Origin: Bdellovibrio bacteriovorus HD100 | GTDB taxonomy: Bacteria > Bdellovibrionota > Bdellovibrionia > Bdellovibrionales > Bdellovibrionaceae | Length of the DNA stretch: 64,000 nt | NCBI RefSeq assembly: GCF_000196175.1 | Contig: NC_005363.1 | Coordinates: forward strand, 186,001-250,000 | Direction: 5' to 3' | The notes under the pieces: model-generated | What the model was told of the DNA's origin: nothing | Database searches by the model: none | What the model saw: only the letters and a program-made list of their open reading frames with translations | Shown here: positions 19,722-28,169 of the stretch, piece by piece | How the letters are laid out: every line of letters starts with the position of its first letter | Numbering within the stretch: the stretch's first letter is position 1 | Program-made: the position numbers and the translations under genes

Positions 19722-20327
19722 ATGACATCGCAGAAGCCACAAAAGGAAAACTCTATGCTTTTGGCTTTGCTGCTCTTTGTGGGGGCGGCAGTGATGATCT
19801 TTGTCTATCTGGGGTCTGAAGATCCTCCGAAGAAAGTGGCCTCGGCTCCTGTGGCTGCAAAATCCGAAAAGTTTGAAAAATCGGTGAACCGCCATCTGAT
19901 GTTGACCAACGAAAAGATGGAGATGGCCCGCCAGCGTATGCAAGTGGAAAACGCGCGACTGATGAACACTGATTTTAATTCCACCACTGCTCAAAGTGCT
20001 TATCACAATGAAAACCGTCTGGATCTGACTTCAGACACTCGGGCTCAGGAATTGGCGGAAGAACTGGGGCGTGGGGCACGCAAAGAGGAAAGTCTTTCCC
20101 CGCACGACATCGTCCAGAAAGAACTGTTCAACGCCGAACAACAGGCCGAATATTCTCAAGCCTATAAAGAAGAGTACGCCCGCCAGTTCGTTGAAAACGC
20201 GCGCCGTGGTGGATACCGTGTGATCTTAAGTGAGGATCTGTCCCGAGTTCTGTCGGTGACTCCGATCAAAAATCCGACTGGCTCGGGCATGAATGTGTTC
20301 GACTACAGTTCTGAGGCTATACAGTAA
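19722..20327 (+). CDS. Single-pass membrane protein, unknown function
   Basis: The ATG at 19722 is chosen; an upstream TTG (19704) lacks a better ribosome site. One N-terminal membrane helix (MLLALLLFVGAAVMIFVYLG) is followed by ~165 residues that look helical and charged, with repeated Glu/Arg/Gln (NEKMEMARQRMQVENARLM; QKELFNAEQQAEYSQAYKEE), and a short C-terminal strand segment (GGYRVILSEDLSRVLSVTPI). This suggests a periplasmic coiled-coil domain. Family not recognised. It overlaps the opposing RadC-type gene by 11 bases at the 3' end. Confidence 0.55.
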   Translation: MTSQKPQKENSMLLALLLFVGAAVMIFVYLGSEDPPKKVASAPVAAKSEKFEKSVNRHLMLTNEKMEMARQRMQVENARLMNTDFNSTTAQSAYHNENRLDLTSDTRAQELAEELGRGARKEESLSPHDIVQKELFNAEQQAEYSQAYKEEYARQFVENARRGGYRVILSEDLSRVLSVTPIKNPTGSGMNVFDYSSEAIQ

Positions 20328-20733
20328 GACTGCGCACAGTCCGCGTCTTTCGCCACTTCTTAAAATACCCATGATCAGCCATACTAAAATAATTGTTTTC
20401 ACAGACGACGAGATGATCGTTCAGCGGGATTTCAAACATCTGCGCCAGTTGATGAATTCGCCGGGTCAGGATCAGATCCTGTTCCGAGGGCAGAACGTTT
20501 TGGCTGGGGTGATTGTGCGCCAGAATAAATGAACTGGCATTGGCCTGCACCAGGCAGCGGAAGATGTCGCGCGGGTGAATCATACAAAAATCCACCGTCC
20601 CCCGAAACAGCATTTCTTTGAGGACCAGATTCATTTGCGAGTCCAGGGCGATGACCCACAGCTCTTCGGCATGGGGGTTGATTTCGTTGCGCAGGATTTC
20701 ATAGGCTTGCAGGCTTGTGGACACTTCTCTCAT
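20317..20733 (-). CDS. RadC-type JAB/MPN domain protein (JAB domain only)
   Basis: The start at 20733 is supported by AAAGGAC six bases upstream. The 138-residue protein is essentially one JAB (MPN) metalloprotease-fold domain: a Glu in the early strand region (HAEELWVIALDSQ), then the zinc motif HNHPSQNVLPSEQDL, equivalent to HxHPSGxxxPSxxD, and a C-terminal DHLVVCENNYFSMADHG. Full-length RadC has an extra ~90-residue N-terminal helix-hairpin-helix region that is absent here. RadC-type proteins are commonly linked to DNA repair, but their function is still poorly defined. An in-frame extension to 20856 exists without a good ribosome site. Confidence 0.75.
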   Translation of the reverse strand: MREVSTSLQAYEILRNEINPHAEELWVIALDSQMNLVLKEMLFRGTVDFCMIHPRDIFRCLVQANASSFILAHNHPSQNVLPSEQDLILTRRIHQLAQMFEIPLNDHLVVCENNYFSMADHGYFKKWRKTRTVRSLTV

Positions 20734-20893
20734 ATTTGTCCTTTGTTGCAAAATTACGGGGTTTTTAATGGAAAACTGGCCTGATTTAGCGGACGGATTT
20801 AGGACAGCCGTCCTGAAACGGGGGGGCATGACTTGCGCCCCGAAATACCCCAGCATAGACTTTGGAAGTGTCCGAAATGGACAGGAAGGTATT

Positions 20894-21493
20894 ATGAAAA
20901 AGAATCTGACTTTTGCAGCCGTGGCTCTTTCTTTCTTGGCAATGACCAGTTGTGGTCCGAAAGCTTTTGTGAAAGGCCAGTACGACGACGTGAACCGTGA
21001 AAATCTTCTGAATGATCAGTGGTCTGAAACTGACATGCAGAAAGCAGTTCAGGATCTGGTGGCAAGTTTGATGACTTCTCCATCCATCAATGGCGCGAAA
21101 AAAATGCCAGTGGTTATGGTGACCGGCCTTCAGAATAAAACCAGCGAACACATCGACACTCAAAGCATCATGGACATGGTTCGTGTAGAGCTTATGAAAT
21201 CCGGCAAAGTGGGTTTCATCGATAAAGAAGCCCGTCAGGATATCGCAGATGAATACAACTATCAGAATTCCGGTATGGTTGAAGAAGGCACCAAAAAAGG
21301 CCCAGGCGGTCAGATTGGCGCAGACTTCATCATCAACGGTCGTCTGGATTCCATCGTTCAGGAAGTGGGCAAAGACAAGTCCGTTTACTACAAACTGACT
21401 TTGAATCTGACCAACCTGAAATCCAGCATGATCACCTGGTCTGATCAGAAGCAGATCCGTAAAACATTCAAAAAGAAATCCATTGGTCTATAA
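20894..21493 (+). CDS. lpoB: LpoB-like penicillin-binding-protein activator lipoprotein
   Basis: Lipobox AMTSC (Cys20). The mature part has the LpoB/COG3417 pattern: WSETDMQKAVQDLVASL, then MPVVMVTGLQNKTSEHIDTQ, ARQDIADEYNYQNSGMVEE, GADFIINGRLDSIVQE and YYKLTLNLTNLKSSMITWSDQ. In E. coli LpoB reaches through the peptidoglycan from the outer membrane to stimulate PBP1B; the Bdellovibrio target is unproven. AGGAAGG precedes the ATG. The next lipoprotein gene starts 3 bases after the stop, so the two are one unit, as in other genomes where a COG3014 protein follows this family. Confidence 0.85.
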   Translation: MKKNLTFAAVALSFLAMTSCGPKAFVKGQYDDVNRENLLNDQWSETDMQKAVQDLVASLMTSPSINGAKKMPVVMVTGLQNKTSEHIDTQSIMDMVRVELMKSGKVGFIDKEARQDIADEYNYQNSGMVEEGTKKGPGGQIGADFIINGRLDSIVQEVGKDKSVYYKLTLNLTNLKSSMITWSDQKQIRKTFKKKSIGL

Positions 21494-21496
21494 TTG

Positions 21497-22747
21497 ATGA
21501 ATCGTTTTGCTCAAAGACTCACGCATGCCGTGGGTCTTTTTTTAGTTTTGCCCCTGATGGGTTGCGCCACTTACCAAAGTAAAGTGCAACCCGCCCGCGA
21601 GGCATTGGCTCGTCATGATTTCACCAAGGCTCTGGCGGACTTGAAGCCCCTGGCCGACAAGGAAAATGACGATCAGCTGGCGTACCTGATGGACTACGGT
21701 GTAGCCCTGCAGGTGGCCGGACAACTGAAAGAGAGCAATCAGATTCTGATGAAAGCCGATCGCCTGGCTGAACTGGTCGATTATCAGTCGGTTTCCCGCA
21801 TCGCCGGATCCTTGGCGCTGAATGAGGAAATGGTTCAGTACAAGGGCGACACTTTTGAAAAGATTTTCATCAACGCCTATCTGGCAATGAATTTCCTGGA
21901 GATGGATCAGCTGGATGATGCTCTGGTTGAAGCCCGTCGTATCAATGAAAAATATCTGAAATACCGTGCCGATGAAAAACAGGCGTTTGAGCTGAACTCG
22001 TTCAGTAAATATCTGTCGGCCGTGATCTGGGAAGCCAGCCGCAGTTATGATGATGCTTACATCGCTTACGCGGAAGCCTACAAAATTGACCCGTCCATTT
22101 CCACGATCCGCGAGGACCTGATTCGTTCGGCAAAACTGGCCCGTCGCATGGACAGCTACAAGGACTGGAAAAAGAAATTCCCTGATGTTGTGGAATCTGA
22201 CTCTTGGTATGACCGCTCCAATGGAGAGCTGGTGATCATTTATCAACAGGGTTGGGGGCCGCGAAAATCCGCGGGTAAAAACAACGGACACACTTTGCCG
22301 ACGCTGGTGCCGGTGCGCAGTCAGACTCAAAGGGCACGGTTGTATCTATCAAGCCAAACCGAGCCGCTGTTAAGCCGCGAGGTTTATGATGTGCAGTCCG
22401 CCGCCATGAAAACCCTGGAAGAGGACTATGGAATCCTTTTCGCCAAACGGATGGCTGGCATTGCCACCAAAGCCGTTTTGTCAGATCAGATCCGCCAGCA
22501 GAATCAGGCTTTGGGGGATTTGGCTTACATCGCGTTGTTGGTGGCCGATCGCGCGGATGTGCGACAGTGGTCTTTCCTGCCACAGACTATTCAAATCATC
22601 CGTGTGCCGTTGCGCGCGGGAACCTACAAGTTCCGCCTGGAAGGCGTGGACTACAGCAATACATCCACAGGGGAAGGTCTTGATTCCCGTGACGTGGAAA
22701 TCAAAGCCGGTCAGAAGAAATTCGTGATCTGGCGATCACTGAAATAG
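21497..22747 (+). CDS. COG3014-type helical-repeat lipoprotein
   Basis: Lipobox PLMGC; AUG at 21497, three bases after the lpoB stop and without its own strong ribosome site, implying coupling. Residues ~35-210 form TPR-like helix pairs (ARHDFTKALADLKPL, YLMDYGVALQVAGQLKESNQ, FLEMDQLDDALVEARRINE, YDDAYIAYAEAYKIDPS). The C-terminal half is mixed and ends with a beta region (RVPLRAGTYKFRLEGVDYSN, VEIKAGQKKFVIWR). The layout matches COG3014 proteins found beside LpoB-like genes. It may form an outer-membrane complex with the neighbour affecting peptidoglycan synthesis; inference from context. Confidence 0.7.
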   Translation: MNRFAQRLTHAVGLFLVLPLMGCATYQSKVQPAREALARHDFTKALADLKPLADKENDDQLAYLMDYGVALQVAGQLKESNQILMKADRLAELVDYQSVSRIAGSLALNEEMVQYKGDTFEKIFINAYLAMNFLEMDQLDDALVEARRINEKYLKYRADEKQAFELNSFSKYLSAVIWEASRSYDDAYIAYAEAYKIDPSISTIREDLIRSAKLARRMDSYKDWKKKFPDVVESDSWYDRSNGELVIIYQQGWGPRKSAGKNNGHTLPTLVPVRSQTQRARLYLSSQTEPLLSREVYDVQSAAMKTLEEDYGILFAKRMAGIATKAVLSDQIRQQNQALGDLAYIALLVADRADVRQWSFLPQTIQIIRVPLRAGTYKFRLEGVDYSNTSTGEGLDSRDVEIKAGQKKFVIWRSLK

Positions 22748-22915
22748 CTGATCCCGAATCAAATTGCGGCTTTCAATTGTGGCTTAGACAATCGCCACAT
22801 CATGAGATGAAAATAAACAAACAAATGAACTGGCCCGCTCTTGGCAATCCTTCTTGGCGATGTCGGCCCGTGACTCGGGTTGATTGAGTTTTTAGTTCAA
22901 AACCAAGGAGTTTAT

Positions 22916-23380
22916 ATGAAATGTCTTTTGATGAGTCTAGTGATGTTGGCTTCCGCACCAGCTTTTGCGGATTTTGGTGGCACACCTGAAAGCAAGGATT
23001 CTGCCTCCGTGATGGTGGGAAGCGGGGATATGTCGGATCGCGTGGAAAAGGCGAACTGCCGTGTTAATTATAAAGTCGGACAGGGATTTATTGAAGTCTA
23101 TGGAATCTATGACGAGGATCGCAGACAGTCCGTGGGTCTGGGGGCCGGTATTGCGGTGAACAGCAGCGGTGTGACGCGAACAAAGCATTTCTGCACCAGC
23201 ATGGGTTTAAAGTTCAGCTATCATCTGGATGATAATGCCATCAATCTGTTCTGTAATTCTGCTGACGGGAACGTGGCTCAAAAGGTCGAGATCATTCTGG
23301 ATAAATCCGGCAAGCTGGCTAGCTACAGCACACGAAGCACTGTTTACGGTAGAACACAGTCTTTCAGCTGTTCTCGTTAA
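22916..23380 (+). CDS. Small exported protein, unknown function
   Basis: The start at 22916 has AAGGAG seven bases upstream. A signal peptide ends ASAPAFA. The 154-residue protein has four Cys in the mature part (ANCRVNY, HFCTSMG, LFCNSAD, FSCSR) that could form two disulfides, with strand-like segments (GQGFIEVYGIYDED, LKFSYHLDDNAINLF). No family recognised. A strong bidirectional terminator follows. The 168-bp gap upstream shows only short imperfect inverted repeats (for example GTGGC/GCCAC). Confidence 0.6.
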   Translation: MKCLLMSLVMLASAPAFADFGGTPESKDSASVMVGSGDMSDRVEKANCRVNYKVGQGFIEVYGIYDEDRRQSVGLGAGIAVNSSGVTRTKHFCTSMGLKFSYHLDDNAINLFCNSADGNVAQKVEIILDKSGKLASYSTRSTVYGRTQSFSCSR

Positions 23381-23396
23381 TTCCGTTAAGAAAAAT

Positions 23397-23427
23397 AAAA
23401 AAGGCCCCGCTTTGCGGAGCCTTTTTT
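23397..23427. terminator. Bidirectional intrinsic terminator
   Basis: Stem GGCCCCGC/GCGGAGCC with a TTT loop, A run before and six T after. It serves the exported-protein gene and the opposing phaR-like gene. Confidence 0.85.
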
Positions 23428-23450
23428 GAAACCCTTGCTGAAAGGTCTTC

Positions 23451-23996
23451 TTAGTTGTTCAACAAAGAAGTGCCTGGCAGGTTTGGAGTTTCGTCGTCTT
23501 GCTGAAGACCTGGAAGTACAGTCGCTTTTTCAGCAGCTACTTTAGCAGTAGTGTCTGTGTTGTAGCGAGTCGCTGCAGTTGCAACGCGGTTTTCCAAGTT
23601 TTGTTTAACGCTGTCAGTAGAAGCGTTTTCAACAACTGTGTTCACTTGTTGCTTGGTCATGTAGTCCTGAGGGAACGCGCCAAGTTTAGCCAAGTAACCA
23701 GAGATGCTGCCGTTACCGTTCTGGATGATCTCACGCAGTGTGAAAAGAGGAGCGTACTGAGATGCTTTCTTTTCAGCTTCGAAGATGATCTGAGTCAGAG
23801 TCGCAGCTGTGATGTCATTTTTAGACTTGTTGTCGATAACCATCACTTCTTCGTTAGTGCGGATCATCTTAGCGATATCGTCCAAAGTCACATAGCAGCT
23901 TTGTTGAGTGTCGTAGAGTTTGCGGTTCTGATAGCGCTTGATGATTTTAACTTTAGAATTTGGCTTCGATGTCATTGTTTCGTTTTGGTTGATCAA
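23451..23996 (-). CDS. phaR: PhaR-like polyhydroxyalkanoate regulator
   Basis: The N-terminal domain (~15-75) is the PHB/PHA accumulation regulator DNA-binding domain: IIKRYQNRKLYDTQQSCYVT, then LDDIAKMIRTNEEVMVIDNK and a DIT motif. In PHA producers PhaR represses phasin and its own gene and binds PHA granules. The C-terminal half is Ala/Thr-rich with no membrane part. The start is TTG, supported by GGGAGG five bases upstream; an ATG seven codons in lacks one. No pha genes are nearby, so here the regulon may be different. The upstream region has a near-consensus promoter with an overlapping palindrome. Confidence 0.85.
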   Translation of the reverse strand: MINQNETMTSKPNSKVKIIKRYQNRKLYDTQQSCYVTLDDIAKMIRTNEEVMVIDNKSKNDITAATLTQIIFEAEKKASQYAPLFTLREIIQNGNGSISGYLAKLGAFPQDYMTKQQVNTVVENASTDSVKQNLENRVATAATRYNTDTTAKVAAEKATVLPGLQQDDETPNLPGTSLLNN

Positions 23997-24080
23997 AAGT
24001 GCCTCCCAATTTGAAATTTCCCCAAAGTCCCAAGGGGTTAACGGTGCCTTATGATTCGGCGTCCCCTTGCAGATGGGCGC

Positions 24081-24109
24081 AACCTATCCCTGCCGCCACC
24101 CCTTGTCAA
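24081..24109 (-). promoter_or_regulatory. Sigma70 promoter of the phaR-like gene
   Basis: On the minus strand: perfect -35 TTGACA, 17-base spacer, -10 TAGGTT. The resulting mRNA leader would be ~75 bases. Confidence 0.7.
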
Positions 24110-24114
24110 GGGGT
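24098..24114. promoter_or_regulatory. Candidate operator palindrome over the -35 box
   Basis: Perfect 8-bp arms ACCCCTTG/CAAGGGGT around one base, covering the -35 hexamer. Extra copies of the half-site stand at 24031-24038 (CAAGGGGT) and 24063-24069 (CCCCTTG). This suggests a repressor site, perhaps autoregulatory; the binding protein is not shown. Confidence 0.5.
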
Positions 24115-24260
24115 CCTAAAATCAAAAGAAAAGACTCTAGGCGTCATTTATTCTGCAAATAGCCATTCGTTTTTTCGAATTTTACAGACCTTTGTCTAAA
24201 GTTTTTTCCAAAGCCCGCCGAAATGTTAAGGAACGACCTTCAATCTTTGGCGGAAAATTA

Positions 24261-24761
24261 ATGAAAAACGAGCAAAAACAAGAGTTTAAGTCCTCTGGTG
24301 TCTTGGCCCTGCTGGGCCTTGTAGGATTCTCTACAGCCATCATTGCGACGCCTTGGAATCGCCAGATTCAGGACTCTAAAAGTGAGACAGCTCGCCAAAA
24401 AGCAGAGGTCGTAGGCTACCAAGTTGTACAAATTTACCGCGAGGCATCAAAAAATACAGTGTCGGAAGACAAGGCCGGAGGCAGGCTGCCAGCTTCGGTT
24501 TCAGAGGATAAGTCCTCTTTGACTGCTGAAAACCTGCGCAGCACAGGCACCATGGGGACCGATCCCTGGGGGCAGCCGTACCGTTATCGCATTTTGTCCG
24601 GGGCAGATACCACTGGAAAGATCAAAATCCTGGTGTGGTCGTCCGGTCCAAACCAGAAAGTCGAAACGGCGTCCCTCGACGACGAGGGCAAATCCCTGGA
24701 CTCTCAGCCTCTTTATGAAGGGGATGATTTGGGAGTCCTTCTGAGTGTGTCTCATAACTAG
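24261..24761 (+). CDS. GspG-like protein without a prepilin motif
   Basis: One N-terminal membrane helix (SGVLALLGLVGFSTAIIATP) is followed by a domain holding the pseudopilin-G signature GTDPWGQPYRYRI and KIKILVWSSGPNQKVETASL, as in the C-terminal part of GspG. The prepilin cleavage motif (GFTLIE) is absent, so it may remain a membrane-anchored protein rather than enter a pseudopilus. The ATG at 24261 is chosen over an upstream in-frame Met (24192) because of the GGCGGAA-type site. No secretion-system genes are adjacent. Confidence 0.55.
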   Translation: MKNEQKQEFKSSGVLALLGLVGFSTAIIATPWNRQIQDSKSETARQKAEVVGYQVVQIYREASKNTVSEDKAGGRLPASVSEDKSSLTAENLRSTGTMGTDPWGQPYRYRILSGADTTGKIKILVWSSGPNQKVETASLDDEGKSLDSQPLYEGDDLGVLLSVSHN

Positions 24762-24866
24762 GCACTTTCTCATCCGCGTCCTTGGTCGCGTTTCCTCAAT
24801 GGGCGCTTAAGCCGCATCAAGCAATTCTCATAAGAAGCCGATCAGCCTAGTGACTAAGGAGATTTC

Positions 24867-26750
24867 ATGTTTCCATACACTAGGACCGCAATCATCGTTC
24901 CTTTCCTGATGACCCTCACGGCTTGCGCGACCTTCACGTCAAATGAGTCTGACGACAAAGCCCCTTACTACGAGGCATCATTCAACGATAGAAATCGCGC
25001 TCCTGCTTCCTTTGCTCCGGCGGTGGTCTCTCCGGAAGACAACGGTGCGGCCTCTTTGGATCCACTCTACATGCGCACTCAGGCGGATTATTACTTCGCG
25101 ATGGGTGAGGCTTACGCTCTGGAAGGCAACTCCCAGAAAGCGGTGGAAGCTTTCAAAATGGTTCTTATTTACGATACCAATTCCCCGGCCGTGAACATGC
25201 GTCTGGCGGCAGAATTTCTGAAGCAGGGCATGATCACCGAATCTTTGGCGCAGGCTGAAGAAGCGGTGGCGAAAGACCCTAAGAACGTCGATAGCCACTT
25301 GTTGCTGGGTGGTTTGTATTCCTCCCTGAAGCTTTATCCAAAAGCGATGGAACAATACAACACCGTGATGAAGCTGCAGCCAGACAACACCGAAGCGCCC
25401 CTTTACATTGGTGCTTTGTACTCGGAACAGAAACAGTCTGACAAAGCGGTGAAGTACTTTGAGTCCCTGCTGAAAAACCCTGAATACAACACTCCGTACC
25501 TGGCTCACTACTATATCGGACGCGTGCGTCTGGAGCAGCCTGAAGCCAAATACCAAAAAGCGGCAGAAGCTTCCTTCAAGAAAGCTCTGGAGCTGAAGCC
25601 GGATTTCGCGGATGCGGTTCTGACTTTGGGTGTTCTTTATTCCAAGCAGAAAACGGAAGACAAAGCCGTGTCCTTGTACCGTGCTTTCCAGAAGGAAAAC
25701 TCTCCAAGCCCACGTGTGGCGGAAGTCCTGGCGCAGATCTATATCGAGCGCGGTGATTATGAAAATGCGTATGAGCAGCTGGAAGTGATGGAAAATGATT
25801 CCGACGAGCCGCTGAATGTTCGCATGAAGATGGCTTTGATCCTGATTGAACAGAAACGTTACGACACTGCGGTGGCAAAACTGGAAGAGATCCTGAAAGA
25901 TGCTCCAGAGTCTGACAAAGTTCGTTTCTATCTGGCCGCGGTTTATGAAGAAACCCGCCAGCATGAAAAAGCCGTGAAAGAGTACACGAAGATCCCTTCC
26001 ACCAGCACTTACTATGGTGAAGCCGTGGTTCACGCTGCTTACCTGCTAAAAGGGTTGGGCCGTTTGAATGAAGGTTTGGAAGTGGCGGCCGCTGGTTTGA
26101 AAGCACGCCAGGATCAGCCTCAGATCTTTGCGATGTATGCTTCCTTGCTGGATGAAAAGGGCGACTATAAAAATGCCTCTGCGACATTGGAGCAGGGTCT
26201 GAAAAAGTTCCCGGAAAATGCTCAGCTTCGTTTCTATTACGGTACGATCAACGACCGTATGGGCAACAAAGATGTGGTCGTAACAGAAATGCAAAAGGTG
26301 CTGGAGTTGGATCCAAACCATGTGCAGGGCCTGAACTATCTGGCTTTCACCTGGGCTGAAATGGGCGTGAAACTGCCGGAAGCCGAAAAGCTGGCGCGTC
26401 GTGCGCTGGAGCTTGAGCCGACGGATGGTTATGTTCTGGATACTCTGGGCTGGATCTTGTACAAACAAAACAAGTTCGCTGAATCCATCAAGTTCCTGGA
26501 GGCCGCTTACAAACATCAGTCCACGGTGAGCATCATTGCTGAGCACCTGGGTGATGCATACTACAAGCATTCCATGGTGGATAAAGCCAAGAAGATGTAC
26601 AAGAAAGCCGCGGATCTGGAAACCGAACCTAAAAAGGTTCAGGAAATCCGCAGCAAAATCACGGCGATTGAAAAGCAGGAGCTGAACGGCACACCTCGTC
26701 TGCCAGCTTCCGTTGAAAAGCCGGTGGCAGAACACGCTTCTGAAAAATAG
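24867..26750 (+). CDS. Large TPR-repeat lipoprotein
   Basis: AAGGAG precedes the ATG; the signal peptide ends with the lipobox TLTAC. From ~70 to 600 the protein is an array of about 14-15 tetratricopeptide repeats, with the hallmark W/Y-G-A-Y-A-P pattern: AEEAVAKDPKNVDSHLLLGG, YNTVMKLQPDNTEAPLYIGA, FKKALELKPDFADAVLTLGV, MQKVLELDPNHVQGLNYLAF, ARRALELEPTDGYVLDTLGW. This is a periplasm-facing protein-protein scaffold, probably on the outer membrane inner leaflet. Specific partners are unknown. A strong terminator follows. Confidence 0.85.
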   Translation: MFPYTRTAIIVPFLMTLTACATFTSNESDDKAPYYEASFNDRNRAPASFAPAVVSPEDNGAASLDPLYMRTQADYYFAMGEAYALEGNSQKAVEAFKMVLIYDTNSPAVNMRLAAEFLKQGMITESLAQAEEAVAKDPKNVDSHLLLGGLYSSLKLYPKAMEQYNTVMKLQPDNTEAPLYIGALYSEQKQSDKAVKYFESLLKNPEYNTPYLAHYYIGRVRLEQPEAKYQKAAEASFKKALELKPDFADAVLTLGVLYSKQKTEDKAVSLYRAFQKENSPSPRVAEVLAQIYIERGDYENAYEQLEVMENDSDEPLNVRMKMALILIEQKRYDTAVAKLEEILKDAPESDKVRFYLAAVYEETRQHEKAVKEYTKIPSTSTYYGEAVVHAAYLLKGLGRLNEGLEVAAAGLKARQDQPQIFAMYASLLDEKGDYKNASATLEQGLKKFPENAQLRFYYGTINDRMGNKDVVVTEMQKVLELDPNHVQGLNYLAFTWAEMGVKLPEAEKLARRALELEPTDGYVLDTLGWILYKQNKFAESIKFLEAAYKHQSTVSIIAEHLGDAYYKHSMVDKAKKMYKKAADLETEPKKVQEIRSKITAIEKQELNGTPRLPASVEKPVAEHASEK

Positions 26751-26773
26751 ATTTGAAATTTACAATTAAAACT

Positions 26774-26800
26774 AAAAAGCCCGCGCACTGCGGGCTTTTT
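26774..26800. terminator. Bidirectional intrinsic terminator
   Basis: AAAAAGCCCGC, 5-base loop, GCGGGCTTTTT. It serves the TPR lipoprotein gene and the opposing membrane-protein gene. Confidence 0.88.
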
Positions 26801-26810
26801 CTTTTTAAGC

Positions 26811-27449
26811 TTAGGAAGCTGGTTCGGTTCTCTTTTCCTGAAGCAGGCCGCGCTCTTTCGTCGCCAGGAAAGAGTAATGGGCGGCATAAAAGATCACAGG
26901 TAAAGTCACGATGAACCCCGCGCCCCACAAAATTCCCGAGATCAGAACCGCCAGCGCCATATAAAAAGCGATGATGAAATATTCGCGGAAGTTCTTCAGC
27001 GATGCCAAGGCGGCAATATCCACAGCTTTCGCCAGTGCTGTGCCATTTTCAATGGTCATGCGCAGAGCATGAGCGAGCACCAGATAAAAATACACCGCCA
27101 GAATCAAAAGGCCCCACGACATCGGAATGGTGTGCAGGAAATCCTGAGGACTCTCCAGAACGCCAATGGCGGAGCCCAGCAGAGTGCTGGTCGGTAAAAG
27201 AATCAAAGAGGTGATAAGAAATGTCAGCGCATTTTCCTTCAGGAAGGTCAAATCCCGGGGCCAGGCTTTAAAAGTCAGATAACGATTGGTCACTTCCTGT
27301 AAAAACAGCAGGCCGAAGGAAATCAGCAGGGCGCTTACATAAGGAGTAAAACGCACCGCCAGAACGAACAGGGTGGCCGTACAGCCCAGAAAAAGGCTGT
27401 TTTTCCAGTCCGCTTTTAATTGAATCAAGGCTTGTTTAAGGGAATTCAT
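26811..27449 (-). CDS. Integral membrane protein, unknown function
   Basis: 212 residues with about six predicted membrane helices: LFLGCTATLFVLAV, VSALLISFGLLFLQ, ALTFLITSLILLPTSTLL, WGLLILAVYFYLVLAHAL, FIIAFYMALAVLISGILWGA and IVTLPVIFYAAHYSFL. No signature of a known transporter. It starts only 17 bases from the divergent LolB-like lipoprotein gene, so the two promoters must reach into each other's coding sequence and the genes may be co-regulated. Confidence 0.65.
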   Translation of the reverse strand: MNSLKQALIQLKADWKNSLFLGCTATLFVLAVRFTPYVSALLISFGLLFLQEVTNRYLTFKAWPRDLTFLKENALTFLITSLILLPTSTLLGSAIGVLESPQDFLHTIPMSWGLLILAVYFYLVLAHALRMTIENGTALAKAVDIAALASLKNFREYFIIAFYMALAVLISGILWGAGFIVTLPVIFYAAHYSFLATKERGLLQEKRTEPAS

Positions 27450-27466
27450 TTCTCTATGCTAAGGCA

Positions 27467-28093
27467 ATGATGAACAGGTTCAATTATTTTTTCATGTTCG
27501 TACTAACCCTTTTCCTTTCCGGGTGTGTCACTAAGACAGTGAAAGAGGGTGCGTTTCAAAAAGCGCAGTGGGAAACCAAGGCCCTGATCAAAAATCAGAA
27601 GGAAAATAAGACCCAGTCATTAAGTATAGATATTTTTGCGATCAAAAACGAAAGAGCGCGCTTTGAAATCACGGCTTTGCTGGGTTTTCAGGTGGCCAGT
27701 GTCGTGATGAGCCCGACAGAGATCTCTTATGCTGTTTATCCTCAAAAGACGTTCTTCTATGGGCGCAATACCGAACGTGCGTTCGCCAATGTGATTGGCA
27801 TGCCACTGCATCCGATGAATCTGGCCAATATCGCTTTTGACGAACCTGTCAGAGGCCCTGGTTGGAAGTGTGGATTGGATCCCGCAGGGTTGATTTATCA
27901 ATGTGAGAATATCGCCAAACAAACGCGCGTCGAGTGGTTGGATCGAAAAGAAGGGCAAAAGAAAGTCGTTATTACGGCCCCGCAATTTGAAATGCAGTGG
28001 CTCTTCGAAGCACCCAAGACTGAAGTCCAGTTTAAATCAGAGTTGTTCACCTTGAGACAACCGCAAGGGTTCAAAGCAATACAACTAAATTAA
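27467..28093 (+). CDS. LolB/DUF4292-like outer-membrane lipoprotein
   Basis: Signal peptide with lipobox FLSGC (Cys20). The mature protein reads as a half-barrel of strands like the LolA/LolB fold: QWETKALIKNQKENKTQSLS, DIFAIKNERARFEITALLGF, SVVMSPTEISYAVYPQKTFF, then a helix and RVEWLDRKEGQKKVVITAPQ. This order (first strand, 'ARFEITALLGFQVASVVMS', loop) is typical of LolB-like lipoprotein acceptors, but identity is not strong enough for a gene name. Two adjacent ATGs (27467, 27470) are possible starts. Confidence 0.6.
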   Translation: MMNRFNYFFMFVLTLFLSGCVTKTVKEGAFQKAQWETKALIKNQKENKTQSLSIDIFAIKNERARFEITALLGFQVASVVMSPTEISYAVYPQKTFFYGRNTERAFANVIGMPLHPMNLANIAFDEPVRGPGWKCGLDPAGLIYQCENIAKQTRVEWLDRKEGQKKVVITAPQFEMQWLFEAPKTEVQFKSELFTLRQPQGFKAIQLN

Positions 28094-28169
28094 AAAACTC
28101 GTTAACCGTCTAGTAATGAGGCATACTCTAACAGAGTAGGTGTGTCACCAATCACCTTGGGGAGAGAAT

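Noticed and set aside
24978-26033. 351-codon open frame antisense to the TPR lipoprotein
   Set aside because: Caused by codon bias of the repeats; no start signal or domain.
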